DNA of 58,055 nt from Candidatus Borkfalkia stercoripullorum (GTDB lineage: Bacteria; Bacillota; Clostridia; Christensenellales; Borkfalkiaceae): contig DWXC01000026.1 in the NCBI GenBank assembly GCA_019119395.1, positions 1 to 58,055 on the forward strand, given 5' to 3'. The position numbers and the translations under genes are program-made. Below are positions 7,987 through 17,300 of the stretch, piece after piece (position 1 is the first letter of the stretch; each line of letters begins with the position of its first letter). The notes under the pieces were generated by a model. It worked only from the letters and a program-made list of their open reading frames with translations, was not told the DNA's origin and searched no databases.

Positions 7987-8020
7987 CGCCTTTCGGAATA
8001 CAGCACGGGAGAAGAGTTTT

Positions 8021-8887
8021 ATGGAGATCAGACAATGCAAGTATACGGAAGATTTTACCTATCCTGACGAAGAGGTACACTGCCATCTGTACAAGACGGA
8101 TTTCCCCGACATGCACACGCACGATTATTGGGAATTTTTTATGATCGCAAACGGCTCGGTCACCCACCGCACCGAAAAAAAGACTGAAAAATTGACCAGG
8201 GGAGACCTGTTTCTGATCAGGCCGTTCGACAAGCACTGTTTCCGCAAGCCTTACGACGACGGGTATGAGGAACTCAACGTCATGGTGACGGACGCGCTGT
8301 TCCGCCGTATCGCTTCGACCGTACATCCCGATCTCTACGACATGATCGTATCTTTGGACGAGCCGTTGAAAATGAAAGTCGGAGAACCGGAGCGCAAACA
8401 ATTTCTGGACGATCTGCACATCATACAGACGCTCAAAGACAAGGAACACGGCGCGATGCGGGCGATCATCGTGTTTATGTATCTCGACGTGCTCAAAGCG
8501 GTTTTTCTCCGTTCGATCCACAGCGAAAAGAGTTATCCTCAATGGCTGAACGAATTCATCGCAAAGGTACAACTCACCGAAAATATCTGCCTGCCCGTCG
8601 AGGAACTCTACAAGCTGACGCATTTCAGCCACAGCCACCTGACGAAGCTGTTCAAAGAGCATATGGGCTGTACGCTCAAGCAGTTTCTCACGGAGGCGCG
8701 CATGAACTATGCCGCGGGGCTTTTGCAGACGACCGATCTTCTTGTGTTGGACGTGGCGATGAAGTTGGGATACAGCAGCCTGAGCCATTTTAACCGCGCG
8801 TTCAAAGAGAGTTTCGGGGTCACCCCTTCGGAATACCGCACGGGCATCCGCGAAAAGACGCCCGCGGGGCGGGGCACGCAAAAATGA
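8021..8887 (+). CDS. AraC-family transcriptional regulator with cupin sensor
   Basis: A 288-residue regulator. The N-terminal part (about 1-140) has a cupin/AraC_binding pattern: HTHDYWEFFMIANGSVTH, then GDLFLIRPFDKHCF. The C-terminal 100 residues carry two helix-turn-helix motifs ending with the family signature LGYSSLSHFNRAFKESFGVTPSEYR. Start at 8021 with GGGAGAAG upstream; the frame is open further 5' but that crosses two terminators. It is immediately upstream of the beta-mannosidase operon and is the natural candidate to activate it in response to an imported sugar. Direct repeats in the next intergenic region fit AraC-type sites. Confidence 0.9.
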   Translation: MEIRQCKYTEDFTYPDEEVHCHLYKTDFPDMHTHDYWEFFMIANGSVTHRTEKKTEKLTRGDLFLIRPFDKHCFRKPYDDGYEELNVMVTDALFRRIASTVHPDLYDMIVSLDEPLKMKVGEPERKQFLDDLHIIQTLKDKEHGAMRAIIVFMYLDVLKAVFLRSIHSEKSYPQWLNEFIAKVQLTENICLPVEELYKLTHFSHSHLTKLFKEHMGCTLKQFLTEARMNYAAGLLQTTDLLVLDVAMKLGYSSLSHFNRAFKESFGVTPSEYRTGIREKTPAGRGTQK

Positions 8888-8952
8888 TTTGAAAAAAATA
8901 AAAAAGGGCAAAGAGGAGGCTGATATAATAAAAAATCACAGGTTTTTGAGCG

Positions 8953-8989
8953 TTATCGGCAGGAAATCGAAAATTTTATCGGATATAAT
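8953..8989 (+). promoter_or_regulatory. Putative AraC-activated promoter of the glycan operon
   Basis: TATAAT is at 8984-8989, but no good -35 lies 17 bp upstream (8961-8966 is AGGAAA). TTATCGG occurs twice as a direct repeat, at 8953-8959 and 8976-8982, 23 bp apart, the second touching the -10. Directly repeated half-sites about two helical turns apart next to a poor -35 are typical of AraC-family activation. Further down, GTTAC (8993-8997) and GTAAC (9006-9010) form a small inverted repeat. Confidence 0.5.
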
Positions 8990-9020
8990 GTAGTTACAAG
9001 CAACAGTAACGGGGGACATT

Positions 9021-11450
9021 ATGGCTACGATCGATTTGTGCGGACAATGGCGGCTCAAAGGCGGGGAGCATGATCTGACGGGAAACGTGCCCGGCGATAT
9101 TACGGACGATCTTTTGCGCGCGGGTATCATTTCCGATCCCTATGTCGGGTACAATTATGCCGACTGCCTTTGGGTGCAGAAGCAGGAATGGTCGTACGAG
9201 CGCGAGTTTGACCTCGCCCGCGGTCTGTCTGATAAACAGATCCGGCTCGTTCTGAAAGGCGTGGACACATTTTCCGAGATCTATATCAACGGACGGCTGG
9301 TCGGAAAAACGGAGAGCATGCATCTTGAATATCGTTTTTCCGTACGGCCGTTTTTGCATGCCGGAAAAAACACCGTCCGCGTTCGCATGCTGCCCGTCTT
9401 TGACAAAATGGGCGAAAAGCCGCAGGAAAAGTATGAGAGCGTTTTCAACGCGAACCGTATTTTCGTCCGCAAAGCGCAGTGCCATTTCGGGTGGGACTGG
9501 GCGCCGAAATTTCCCGGGTACGGCATCTATCGGGAAGTTTATCTCGAATCGTACGGCGAGAATGAGATCGAAGAGGTGAAAGTCGTTCCGCATACAGACG
9601 GCGAGGTGAATTTTTTTGTCAGATGCACCCGCGCGCCGCACGGCAGGTTAACGTTGAGCGTTTCCTGCGAAGGGCAGACGGCGGCGGTTTTGGACGTTCC
9701 CGCGGAGGACAGCAAAAAGCTGATCAACGTGCGCATCGAAAATCCGCGGCTATGGTGGCCGAACGGGTACGGGGAACAGGCGTTATATACATATAAACTC
9801 ACGCTTACGAAAGACGGGCAGACGCTCTCCGAAAAGGAAGGCCGTTTCGGCATCCGTGAAATATCGCTGGATAAATCGATGACGGACGCACAGAACAGCC
9901 GCTTCGCCTTCTGCGTGAACGGGCGCACGATCTTCGCGCGCGGCAGCAACTGGGTGCCCGCGGACATGATGACGGGCCGCATCACGGCGGAGCGCTACGG
10001 CGCGCTCCTTTCGGCGGCAAAGAGGGCGAACTTCAACATGCTCCGCGTGTGGGGCGGCGGCATTTATGAGAGCGATCTCTTTTACGACCTGTGCGACGAA
10101 TACGGCATACTCATCTGGCAGGATTTCATGTTCGCCTGCCAGGAGATACCCGACGATATCCCCGAGTTTGCGAAGACGATCGGTGAAGAAGCCGCTTTTC
10201 AGGTCAAAAGGCTACGCAACCACCCCTGCGTTGCGTACTGGTGCGGCATCAACGAAACGCGCAGTTCTTTCAACCGTTTAGAGATCCGATACGGCGAATA
10301 CGCGCTGAATATCCTTCTGCGCGGCATATGCGCCCATTACGACGGTACGCGCCCTTACGAGCGCTGTTCCCCGACGGGGTTTGCGGATATAGAAAACGAC
10401 GCGTGTTACGGAGATGCGCACAACAACGTTTCCGAAACGTTCCTGTACGGCACATCTTTCAAGGGGTTCGAGGAATACGATTACGGCGAGCGCGACGAAA
10501 AGAGCGCCATCATGCAGAGGACGCGCAATTATTACCGCTACCTGGAAGAGACGGCGAACAATTTCTCTTCCGAATGCGCGGTCATCGGCGCTTGCAGTTA
10601 TAAGAGCCTGCTGAAATTTCTGCCCGGGAACAAAGATACGGGCGTGGACGATCCCTTTTTCAAAGACCGTTTTTTGGGCAACCCTTATTCGCACGTCATG
10701 CCGAGTTTCATCGAAAGGCAGACGATCATTGCCGAAGCGCTGTACGGCGAGATCAAAGACCTCATGGATTTCGCGAAAAAAGCGAATGCGGCGCAGGCGG
10801 AGATCATGGCGGCGGAGATCGTCCATGCGCGCACCAACGGCCGTTCGCACGGGTTCCTCAACTGGATGTACAATGACATCTGGCCGACGGGCACGTGGTC
10901 GGTGATCGACTACTATCTCGACAAAAAGCCCGCTTATTATGCGATGAAGCGCTGTTTCGCGCCGACGGCGATGCAGTTCTGCCGCCTCGGCGACAAAATA
11001 TCGCTGCGCGTGATGAGCGATACGCAGGCATTTTGCGCGGAGATCGAGTACGGCGTAAAGACGTACGGGGGGAAGATCGTGCGTTCGGAGCGCAAAAGGC
11101 TCGCTTCGGAATGCGGCGGCGTCGCCGTTTTCGACGTCGGGTTCCCTCTTGAGGAGGGGGATTACCTCTATGCGAAGGGCGGCGGGCTTTCGGCGGTGTA
11201 CAACCTGCGGCGCTTTACGGATATGAAGTACGAGCCGCGTTACGCGTTCGAGGTGAAGCGGATTTCGGAGGACGAAGCGGAAGCCGTTCTGCGGGCGGAA
11301 ACCTTTGTGCCGTGCGTGCGGATACTTACGGACGGAGAACCCGAAGACAATTATTTCGATCTGGATGCAGGCGAAGAAAAGAGAGTGCGCATACGCGGGA
11401 GTGCCGTCCGCGCGGATGCCGTCAGCTTTTTCGACGTCTGGGCCGAATAA
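9021..11450 (+). CDS. Beta-mannosidase, GH2
   Basis: An 809-residue cytosolic GH2 enzyme releasing beta-linked mannose from manno-oligosaccharides or N-glycan cores. It opens with a sugar-binding jelly roll (DLCGQWRLKG, then LVLKGVDTFSEIYINGRLVG), followed by an Ig-like sandwich and the barrel. ARGSNWVPADMM and MLRVWGGGIYESDLFYDLCDEYGILIWQDFMFAC are landmark beta-mannosidase blocks. The acid/base Glu is in CGINETRSS (about 411) and the nucleophile is the Glu in NNFSSECAV (about 517). LNWMYNDIWPTGTWSVIDYY also fits. It has no signal peptide. First gene of the long operon, 20 bp before the surface lipoprotein, with GGGGGA upstream. Confidence 0.93.
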   Translation: MATIDLCGQWRLKGGEHDLTGNVPGDITDDLLRAGIISDPYVGYNYADCLWVQKQEWSYEREFDLARGLSDKQIRLVLKGVDTFSEIYINGRLVGKTESMHLEYRFSVRPFLHAGKNTVRVRMLPVFDKMGEKPQEKYESVFNANRIFVRKAQCHFGWDWAPKFPGYGIYREVYLESYGENEIEEVKVVPHTDGEVNFFVRCTRAPHGRLTLSVSCEGQTAAVLDVPAEDSKKLINVRIENPRLWWPNGYGEQALYTYKLTLTKDGQTLSEKEGRFGIREISLDKSMTDAQNSRFAFCVNGRTIFARGSNWVPADMMTGRITAERYGALLSAAKRANFNMLRVWGGGIYESDLFYDLCDEYGILIWQDFMFACQEIPDDIPEFAKTIGEEAAFQVKRLRNHPCVAYWCGINETRSSFNRLEIRYGEYALNILLRGICAHYDGTRPYERCSPTGFADIENDACYGDAHNNVSETFLYGTSFKGFEEYDYGERDEKSAIMQRTRNYYRYLEETANNFSSECAVIGACSYKSLLKFLPGNKDTGVDDPFFKDRFLGNPYSHVMPSFIERQTIIAEALYGEIKDLMDFAKKANAAQAEIMAAEIVHARTNGRSHGFLNWMYNDIWPTGTWSVIDYYLDKKPAYYAMKRCFAPTAMQFCRLGDKISLRVMSDTQAFCAEIEYGVKTYGGKIVRSERKRLASECGGVAVFDVGFPLEEGDYLYAKGGGLSAVYNLRRFTDMKYEPRYAFEVKRISEDEAEAVLRAETFVPCVRILTDGEPEDNYFDLDAGEEKRVRIRGSAVRADAVSFFDVWAE

Positions 11451-11469
11451 AATTCATAGGAGGATAAAG

Positions 11470-14400
11470 ATGAGGAAAGCGATAACCAGCGTGATACTGG
11501 CGTTTTTGCTGGTATTTACGGCGGTCGCGGCCGTCGGCTGCAACAAAGAAGGCGGCGGCGAACAGGGTCTGACGCTCACGGTCGGAGAAGTGCCGGCAAG
11601 CGCATATGTGGGGGAAACGGTCACTCTCCCCGCGGCGACGGCGACCGACGGGAAAGACGGCGACATTTCCGCTTCAATCAGGCTGACGGTGCAGAATTTA
11701 GACGACGACGGGGAGATCTACCGCGAGCCGATCTACGAACAGCCCGGCAACGTGGCGACGGAGTTCACGCCCGCGGGGCGGTATCTCGATTACAAGATCG
11801 TCTATAAGGTGACCAATTCCGCCGGCGTTACCGAACAGAAAGAGTTCGATTTCAAGGCCTTGGAGGACAACGAAGCGCCCGTATTGTCTTTGGACGACGC
11901 GGATTTTGACCTCGAAAAGGGTATATCCGTGACGGAGACGGAGGACATCGTTCTTCCCGACGTGAAGGGCGTGGATAAACCGCTCGACAACGACATCACC
12001 GCCCGCATCACCGTCATGATCCGCGACAAAGAGTCGGAAAAGATCGTCAAAACGATCACCAACGTGACGGACAAAACGCCGTTCAGGCTCACGCGGGGCA
12101 GTTACGAAGTCGTTTACAACCTTTCGGACACGGCGCAGAACGCGGCGGCTCCGCTTTCGTTCGGCCTCACCGTTTCCCCGCTCGATCATGAGAAAAATCT
12201 CCTTCTCGATGAGAAGAATTTCACGCTCGGGTTCGACTCGGCGTTCAACGAATTCGGAGAATTGGAGATCGGCAAAACGGCGAACGGCGTCACGAGTACG
12301 GGCATGAGCGTAGCGACTTTCCGCGCGACCAAGATCTTCGATCAGTACATCGCGCTGAACGCGAAGTTCGACAAGCCGAGTGCGGACGCTCCGGAAGCGT
12401 TTTACGACATTTCTTTCCGCGGCTCGCACAACAAGGATTCGGCAGAACCCACGGGGCAGGAAGGCGAATGGCCGCCCTTTATGATCATCCGCGTCTTTGA
12501 AAACCAGATACAGCTGCTCGCGACGGTCACCTCGCAGGTGAAGATGCAGTATACGAACGTCGGAGAAGGCGCGTATACCCTTATGGACGGGCAGTACCAC
12601 AGCATTATCATCAAGGCGACCAGCGTAGGTACGGCTTCCGACAGCGCGGACGCGAAGATCGTCATGAGCCTTTGGATCGACGCGCTTCCGACGGAAGAGC
12701 CGACCATTTCCGCATACGTCACGCGCGGCGAAACGAACGTCGAGGACGTTGCCGGCGGCGTGCTCGGGAAGGACGATTTCGACATACTTTGGAACGAGAG
12801 CACGGGCGCGGGCTGGCTGAGCTTTGCGGGCGCCACCTGGGCGGTCGGCGCGAATGGGCTGTTCGGCGACGACAGGATGACCATCAAATCCCTGACCGTC
12901 TATCCCGCTGACACGCAGTCGTTCGACGTCGATCTCGAAGCGCCGGCGGTGACCGCTTCCGATACGGAGGAGAAGATTTACGTCGTCGGCAATCAGATCA
13001 CGTTCCCGTCCGCGACGGCAAAGGACGGCGAAACGGACGTGACGGCGAACATCAAACTCAAAGTCATCGCCGAAGACGGCACGGCGACCGATCTGGACGG
13101 CTATACCTTTACGCCTACGGTGACGGGCCGCTACGACGTGTACTATTATGTGACGGACGCTGCGGGCAATATCGGCTACGCGCGGGTCGCGTTCAAGGTC
13201 AGCGAGGACGACAAGGTCAAACCCGAAATCAACGTTGACACGAGCGAGATCAAGGTGACGATCGGGCAGGCGTTCACGCTTCCCGCCGCTACGGTCACCG
13301 ACAATGTGGACGGCGACATCCTTGCAGATCTCGTCATCGACGTGTACGGGCCTTATCAGAACTATTATATCGGCGTTCCCGGCGATTCGTACACGCTGTA
13401 CGCGGCGGGCGAACACGAACTCGTGTACTACGTATACGACTTTGCGGGCAACTATTCCGAACAGCGCATCACCGTGACCGTCACGGGCGCGAAAGAGGGG
13501 AATCTGCTCAAAGATGCGGAAAACTTCGTCAACGTCACGCCGGAAGGCACGATCAGCCTCAACGGCAACGTCGAACAGGGCGCATGGTACAGGGGACAGT
13601 ACATTTACGATCAGAAGGTCTCCATGGTCATGAGCGTGGACGGGCCGAATCCGATGATCCTCATCAACCTGCGCGGCGAATATAAAGACGAGATCTGGTG
13701 CAAGGGCCTCACGATGAAATTGCAGCCCAGCGGCATTTACCTTGGAACGTACGGCCACGACGTGCAGAACTTTGCGTCCGCGTCCAACCCGTTCAGCCGC
13801 GATTACGTCAAGGGCAAATTCGTGCTCTTTGAGTATCAGACGCGGAACATAACCGTCGGAAGCGATGAGTATGTTTGGGTGAGAGCGTGGTATAACGGCG
13901 AAGAGATCGAATGGACGAAGAAAGGCGTCGGCGTTCTCAACGATGAAGGCGGCGTGATGATCAAAGTATCCGATCTGGATGCCCGCTCCTGGGGCGCGGC
14001 GCATGCGGGGCCGTTCTACATCACCTGTCTGTACCCCGACGCGCAGCTCGTCGTCAAGGAGATCCGCATCGACGGCAAACCCGTCGAAAGCGATTACGAG
14101 ATCCCCGAACCGCCCGCACCCGATTACGAAGGCCCGACGGGCGACACGGAGATCGTAGCGCGGGAAGGGGACTCGATCGAATTCAACGATGTCTACAACG
14201 CCGCAAACAAGCTCGGCACGCAAAGGATGACATTCAAACTCAAATTCGGAGATCTGACGGCGAACGGCCCGACGGCGATCGTTCAGTTCCTCGGCACGGG
14301 CAAGGATTATTGGGGCGACGGCGTCGCGCTCAAAATCATGAGCAACCGCATCTATCTTACGATCGGAGGCTGGGCGAACGGGATCGTCGCGGAATCGACG

Positions 14401-15366
14401 ACGGAGATCGCATCCTCCATGTTCACGCAAAACGATATCTATACCTATTTCGATCTGCTCGTCACCTATATCGACGGCGGGGAAGGCAACATCACCGACA
14501 TTCAGATAGACGTCTGGGTCGGAACGGACAGGAACGCGATGACGCAGGTCGTTTGGCTGGAAGGCGGCGACTACGTAACCGAAGGCGTTCTCAAGCTCAA
14601 CATCGCAGACGTGTACGAAAAGTACAGCTCCGCATTCTTCAATGCGAACGGGCCGCTCAACATCTATTACTATGCCATTTCCGGTACGGGAAGCCTTGAG
14701 ATCGGCAAAGTCGATTTCGCCGCGAACATGGCAGACGACGAAAACGAGGGCCCCGCGGTCAGCAATTACACCATCATGAATTCCGCGACCCAGAAAATCC
14801 TCGATTCCGCCGCGGCGGGCAAGGTCACCCTCACGCTCGACTGCAACAATTATGCGGCGAGCGACCAACTCATCCTGCAGATCGCAGGCAACGAGTTCAC
14901 GCATTGGGGCAGCGGCATGTGCCTGTATATCTTCACGGACGGCTCGGTGTATTTCGCCGTCGGCAGCATGCAAAACCATACAAACATGGTAGCCTATGCG
15001 CGCGATACGGCGACGAACGAGAACATTCAGTTCGATTGCTGGGATCCCGCCGACGAAGATACGCATACTTTGGAGTTTTTGCTTACCTACAGTTATGCGG
15101 ACGACGAGACGACGGTGACGGGCGTGAAGGCCGAATTCTGGTACGACGGCGAAAAAATTTCCTGGGGAAATTACGGCGATGCCTCGGGCGCGGTCGACGC
15201 GAACGGCGACATCAGCATTTCTTATGAAACCGAACTGAAAGACTGGAACGGCAACGTCATCACCGACCGCTCCCTTACGGAAACGGACGGCGTGTATATG
15301 GAGTGGATAGCGGGCAGCAACGAAGCGCAGTACAATATCAAAGTCGGCGTTTCTCAAGCACGATAA
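11470..15366 (+). CDS. Large surface lipoprotein with Ig-like and LamG-like domains
   Basis: A 1298-residue secreted protein. The signal peptide ends in a lipobox, AVAAVGCNKE (Cys about 26). Repeating modules follow: Ig-like domains at about 35-130 and 135-235, a jelly-roll LamG-like domain at about 240-480, two more Ig-like domains at about 485-675 (each with the VYYYVTDAAGN or LVYYVYDFAGN strand), then three further jelly-roll units to the end. Strands such as WGDGVALKIMSNRIYLTIGGW and WGSGMCLYIFTDGSVYFAVG recur between units, so the jelly rolls are internal duplications. No catalytic motif was seen. Position beside the transporter suggests a glycan-binding scaffold at the cell surface. Start chosen at 11470 with AGGAGGAT upstream. 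Confidence 0.75.
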   Translation: MRKAITSVILAFLLVFTAVAAVGCNKEGGGEQGLTLTVGEVPASAYVGETVTLPAATATDGKDGDISASIRLTVQNLDDDGEIYREPIYEQPGNVATEFTPAGRYLDYKIVYKVTNSAGVTEQKEFDFKALEDNEAPVLSLDDADFDLEKGISVTETEDIVLPDVKGVDKPLDNDITARITVMIRDKESEKIVKTITNVTDKTPFRLTRGSYEVVYNLSDTAQNAAAPLSFGLTVSPLDHEKNLLLDEKNFTLGFDSAFNEFGELEIGKTANGVTSTGMSVATFRATKIFDQYIALNAKFDKPSADAPEAFYDISFRGSHNKDSAEPTGQEGEWPPFMIIRVFENQIQLLATVTSQVKMQYTNVGEGAYTLMDGQYHSIIIKATSVGTASDSADAKIVMSLWIDALPTEEPTISAYVTRGETNVEDVAGGVLGKDDFDILWNESTGAGWLSFAGATWAVGANGLFGDDRMTIKSLTVYPADTQSFDVDLEAPAVTASDTEEKIYVVGNQITFPSATAKDGETDVTANIKLKVIAEDGTATDLDGYTFTPTVTGRYDVYYYVTDAAGNIGYARVAFKVSEDDKVKPEINVDTSEIKVTIGQAFTLPAATVTDNVDGDILADLVIDVYGPYQNYYIGVPGDSYTLYAAGEHELVYYVYDFAGNYSEQRITVTVTGAKEGNLLKDAENFVNVTPEGTISLNGNVEQGAWYRGQYIYDQKVSMVMSVDGPNPMILINLRGEYKDEIWCKGLTMKLQPSGIYLGTYGHDVQNFASASNPFSRDYVKGKFVLFEYQTRNITVGSDEYVWVRAWYNGEEIEWTKKGVGVLNDEGGVMIKVSDLDARSWGAAHAGPFYITCLYPDAQLVVKEIRIDGKPVESDYEIPEPPAPDYEGPTGDTEIVAREGDSIEFNDVYNAANKLGTQRMTFKLKFGDLTANGPTAIVQFLGTGKDYWGDGVALKIMSNRIYLTIGGWANGIVAESTTEIASSMFTQNDIYTYFDLLVTYIDGGEGNITDIQIDVWVGTDRNAMTQVVWLEGGDYVTEGVLKLNIADVYEKYSSAFFNANGPLNIYYYAISGTGSLEIGKVDFAANMADDENEGPAVSNYTIMNSATQKILDSAAAGKVTLTLDCNNYAASDQLILQIAGNEFTHWGSGMCLYIFTDGSVYFAVGSMQNHTNMVAYARDTATNENIQFDCWDPADEDTHTLEFLLTYSYADDETTVTGVKAEFWYDGEKISWGNYGDASGAVDANGDISISYETELKDWNGNVITDRSLTETDGVYMEWIAGSNEAQYNIKVGVSQAR

Positions 15367-15376
15367 AAGAACCTGA

Positions 15377-15401
15377 GCCCGCGCGGCATCGCCGCGCGGG
15401 C
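15377..15401 (+). other. Stem-loop between the lipoprotein and transporter genes
   Basis: GCCCGCGCGGC (15377-15387) and GCCGCGCGGGC (15391-15401) form a perfect 11-bp stem with a 3-nt loop. No T-run follows; GGATAAGGGGAGG does, holding the next ribosome site. It is likely an mRNA-stabilising hairpin that raises the amount of the upstream lipoprotein message, or a partial terminator. Confidence 0.6.
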
Positions 15402-15418
15402 GGATAAGGGGAGGTAAA

Positions 15419-16408
15419 ATGCAAACAACGGAAAATTTGAACGAAGCCGGAGAGGTGATAACCCCTTCGGAGGAAGCAGAAAACAAAAAGAGCAAAAAAC
15501 GCAAGGGGAAAAAGGTGGATTGGCAGCTTTATACGATGTTTATCCCCGGTTTCATTCTCCTGCTGGTGTTCAACTATGTCCCGATGGGCGGGCTCGTACT
15601 TGCGTTCAAGGACTATACGCCCGTGGGCGGCATTTGGGGAAGCCCCTGGTGCATCAATCCTTTTCAGAACTTTATCGATGCGCTGACGGGGCAGGGGTTT
15701 TGGCGCCTTGTCAGGAATACCGTTGCCATAGGCGGACTGAAACTCGTGTTCAGTTTTCCGTTGCCGATCTTTCTTGCATTGCTGTTCAACGAACTCAAAA
15801 ACGGCATATTCAAAAAACTGGTGCAGACCATATCCTATTTGCCGTTCTTTATTTCCTGGGTCATCATCAGCGGTATCGCGTACATGTTTTTGGCGACCGA
15901 TTACGGTTACATCAACATCGTGCTTGAAAAAATGGGGCTCGAGCCCGTGATGTGGTATACCGATCCGTCAAAATGGTGGGCGATACTCGTTATCACGCAC
16001 ATCTGGAAGAACACCGGCTGGGGCACGATCACCTTCCTTGCGGGGCTTGCGGCGATCAACCCCGACCTTTACGAGGCGGCGGCGATCGACGGCGCGGGCA
16101 AGTGGAAACAGACCCTGCACATCACCGTGCCCGGGCTCATGCCCGTCATCGGCATCACTTTCGCGCTCAGCGCGGCGAAAATTTTGCAGGACGATTTCGA
16201 CCAGATCTACGCGCTCGTCGGCAACAACAGCGAATTGTATTCCACGGCTGAAGTTTTGGGTTCGTGGGCTTACCGAGTGTTCCGTTCCGGGTGGAACGGT
16301 TACGGCATGACGACGGCGGTCGGACTCTTGCAATCGATATGCGGGCTTGCGCTGATGTGGACGGCAAACATCATCGTGAAAAAATCCGGAAATCCGGGCG
16401 TTTGGTGA
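15419..16408 (+). CDS. Sugar ABC transporter permease, LplB type
   Basis: A 329-residue inner-membrane permease of the COG4209 (LplB) family, which serves complex oligosaccharide importers of Firmicutes. A lysine-rich cytosolic N-terminus of about 35 residues precedes six hydrophobic segments beginning with LYTMFIPGFILLLVFNYVPM. The EAA coupling loop is seen at about 215-240 (LAAINPDLYEAAAIDGAGKWKQ). The partner permease begins 10 bp downstream and the binding protein follows, but no ATPase gene is present, as is usual for such operons that share an MsmK/MsmX-type ATPase encoded elsewhere. Confidence 0.93.
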   Translation: MQTTENLNEAGEVITPSEEAENKKSKKRKGKKVDWQLYTMFIPGFILLLVFNYVPMGGLVLAFKDYTPVGGIWGSPWCINPFQNFIDALTGQGFWRLVRNTVAIGGLKLVFSFPLPIFLALLFNELKNGIFKKLVQTISYLPFFISWVIISGIAYMFLATDYGYINIVLEKMGLEPVMWYTDPSKWWAILVITHIWKNTGWGTITFLAGLAAINPDLYEAAAIDGAGKWKQTLHITVPGLMPVIGITFALSAAKILQDDFDQIYALVGNNSELYSTAEVLGSWAYRVFRSGWNGYGMTTAVGLLQSICGLALMWTANIIVKKSGNPGVW

Positions 16409-16417
16409 GGCGGCGAT

Positions 16418-17278
16418 ATGTTAAAAAGCAAAGGCGAAAAAGTTTTCAACGTATTTAACATCATACTCATGTGCCTGTTGTCGCTGGTGTTTATTTTGCC
16501 GTACTGGATGATCCTCATATCTTCCCTTACGGACGAGCTGGCGCTTATCCGCAACGGGTACGGGCTGTGGACGAACGATTTTTCGTTCGAGGCATACCGT
16601 TACATATTCACCACCAATCCGCTGATGATCCGATCCATTCTCAATTCGATCTTCATCGCGGTGGTCGGCGCGATCCTCACCCTCGTGGTGAGCATGCTGT
16701 ACGCCTATCCGCTTTCGAGGCGTTCGACGAAGGGCAAGCGCTTCTTCTCCGTCTATTCGGTCATCACGATGCTGTTCGGCGGCGGGCTGATCCCGACCTT
16801 TCTCGTCGTTTCGACCTTCTTCGACGACAGCCTTCTCGCCATCATCGTACCGCAGGCAATGAGCGCGTGGTATGCCATACTTCTCAAAAACTACTATATG
16901 TCTCTTCCCGAATCGTTGGAAGAGGCCGCGCGGTTGGACGGCGCCGGGCATTACACGATCATGTTCCGCATCTATGTGCCTCTCTCCATGCCGATCAACG
17001 CGTCCATTCTTCTCTTTACGGCGGTCAGCCTGTGGAACAACTATACTTCGCCGATGATTTATCTCACGACGAAGGAAAAATTCCCCGTGCAGTACCTCGT
17101 TCAGCAGATCATGACTTCGCTCGACAGCATTTACGGCGGCGTTTCCACGGGCGTGACCCCGTCGCAGAGCGTAAAGATGGCGAGCATCGTGGTAGCGTCT
17201 CTGCCGATCATCATCGTGTACCCGTTCCTGCAGAAATACTTCATCAACGGCACGATCGTGGGCGGCGTCAAGGAATAA
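16418..17278 (+). CDS. Sugar ABC transporter permease, YtcP type
   Basis: A 286-residue permease of the COG0395 carbohydrate family and partner of the preceding protein. It has a short cytosolic N-terminus, six membrane segments (first at about 14-34, VFNIILMCLLSLVFILPYWM) and the EAA loop SLPESLEEAARLDGAGHYTIM near residue 165. The C-terminal GTIVGGVKE is characteristic of the family. Ten base pairs separate it from the upstream permease and 22 from the binding-protein gene, so the three are translated together. Confidence 0.93.
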   Translation: MLKSKGEKVFNVFNIILMCLLSLVFILPYWMILISSLTDELALIRNGYGLWTNDFSFEAYRYIFTTNPLMIRSILNSIFIAVVGAILTLVVSMLYAYPLSRRSTKGKRFFSVYSVITMLFGGGLIPTFLVVSTFFDDSLLAIIVPQAMSAWYAILLKNYYMSLPESLEEAARLDGAGHYTIMFRIYVPLSMPINASILLFTAVSLWNNYTSPMIYLTTKEKFPVQYLVQQIMTSLDSIYGGVSTGVTPSQSVKMASIVVASLPIIIVYPFLQKYFINGTIVGGVKE

Positions 17279-17300
17279 TCATCTATCAAGGAGGAAAAAC

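Noticed and set aside
7781-8020. N-terminal extension of the AraC frame through the small RNA
   Set aside because: It crosses two terminators and a promoter and reads Phe/Arg-rich non-protein sequence; a ribosome site exists for the ATG at 8021.
11698-15504. A 1268-codon open frame on the minus strand
   Set aside because: It lies antisense to the surface lipoprotein gene, has no ribosome site or domain, and is His/Arg/Val-rich as expected for the mirror of GC-biased codons.
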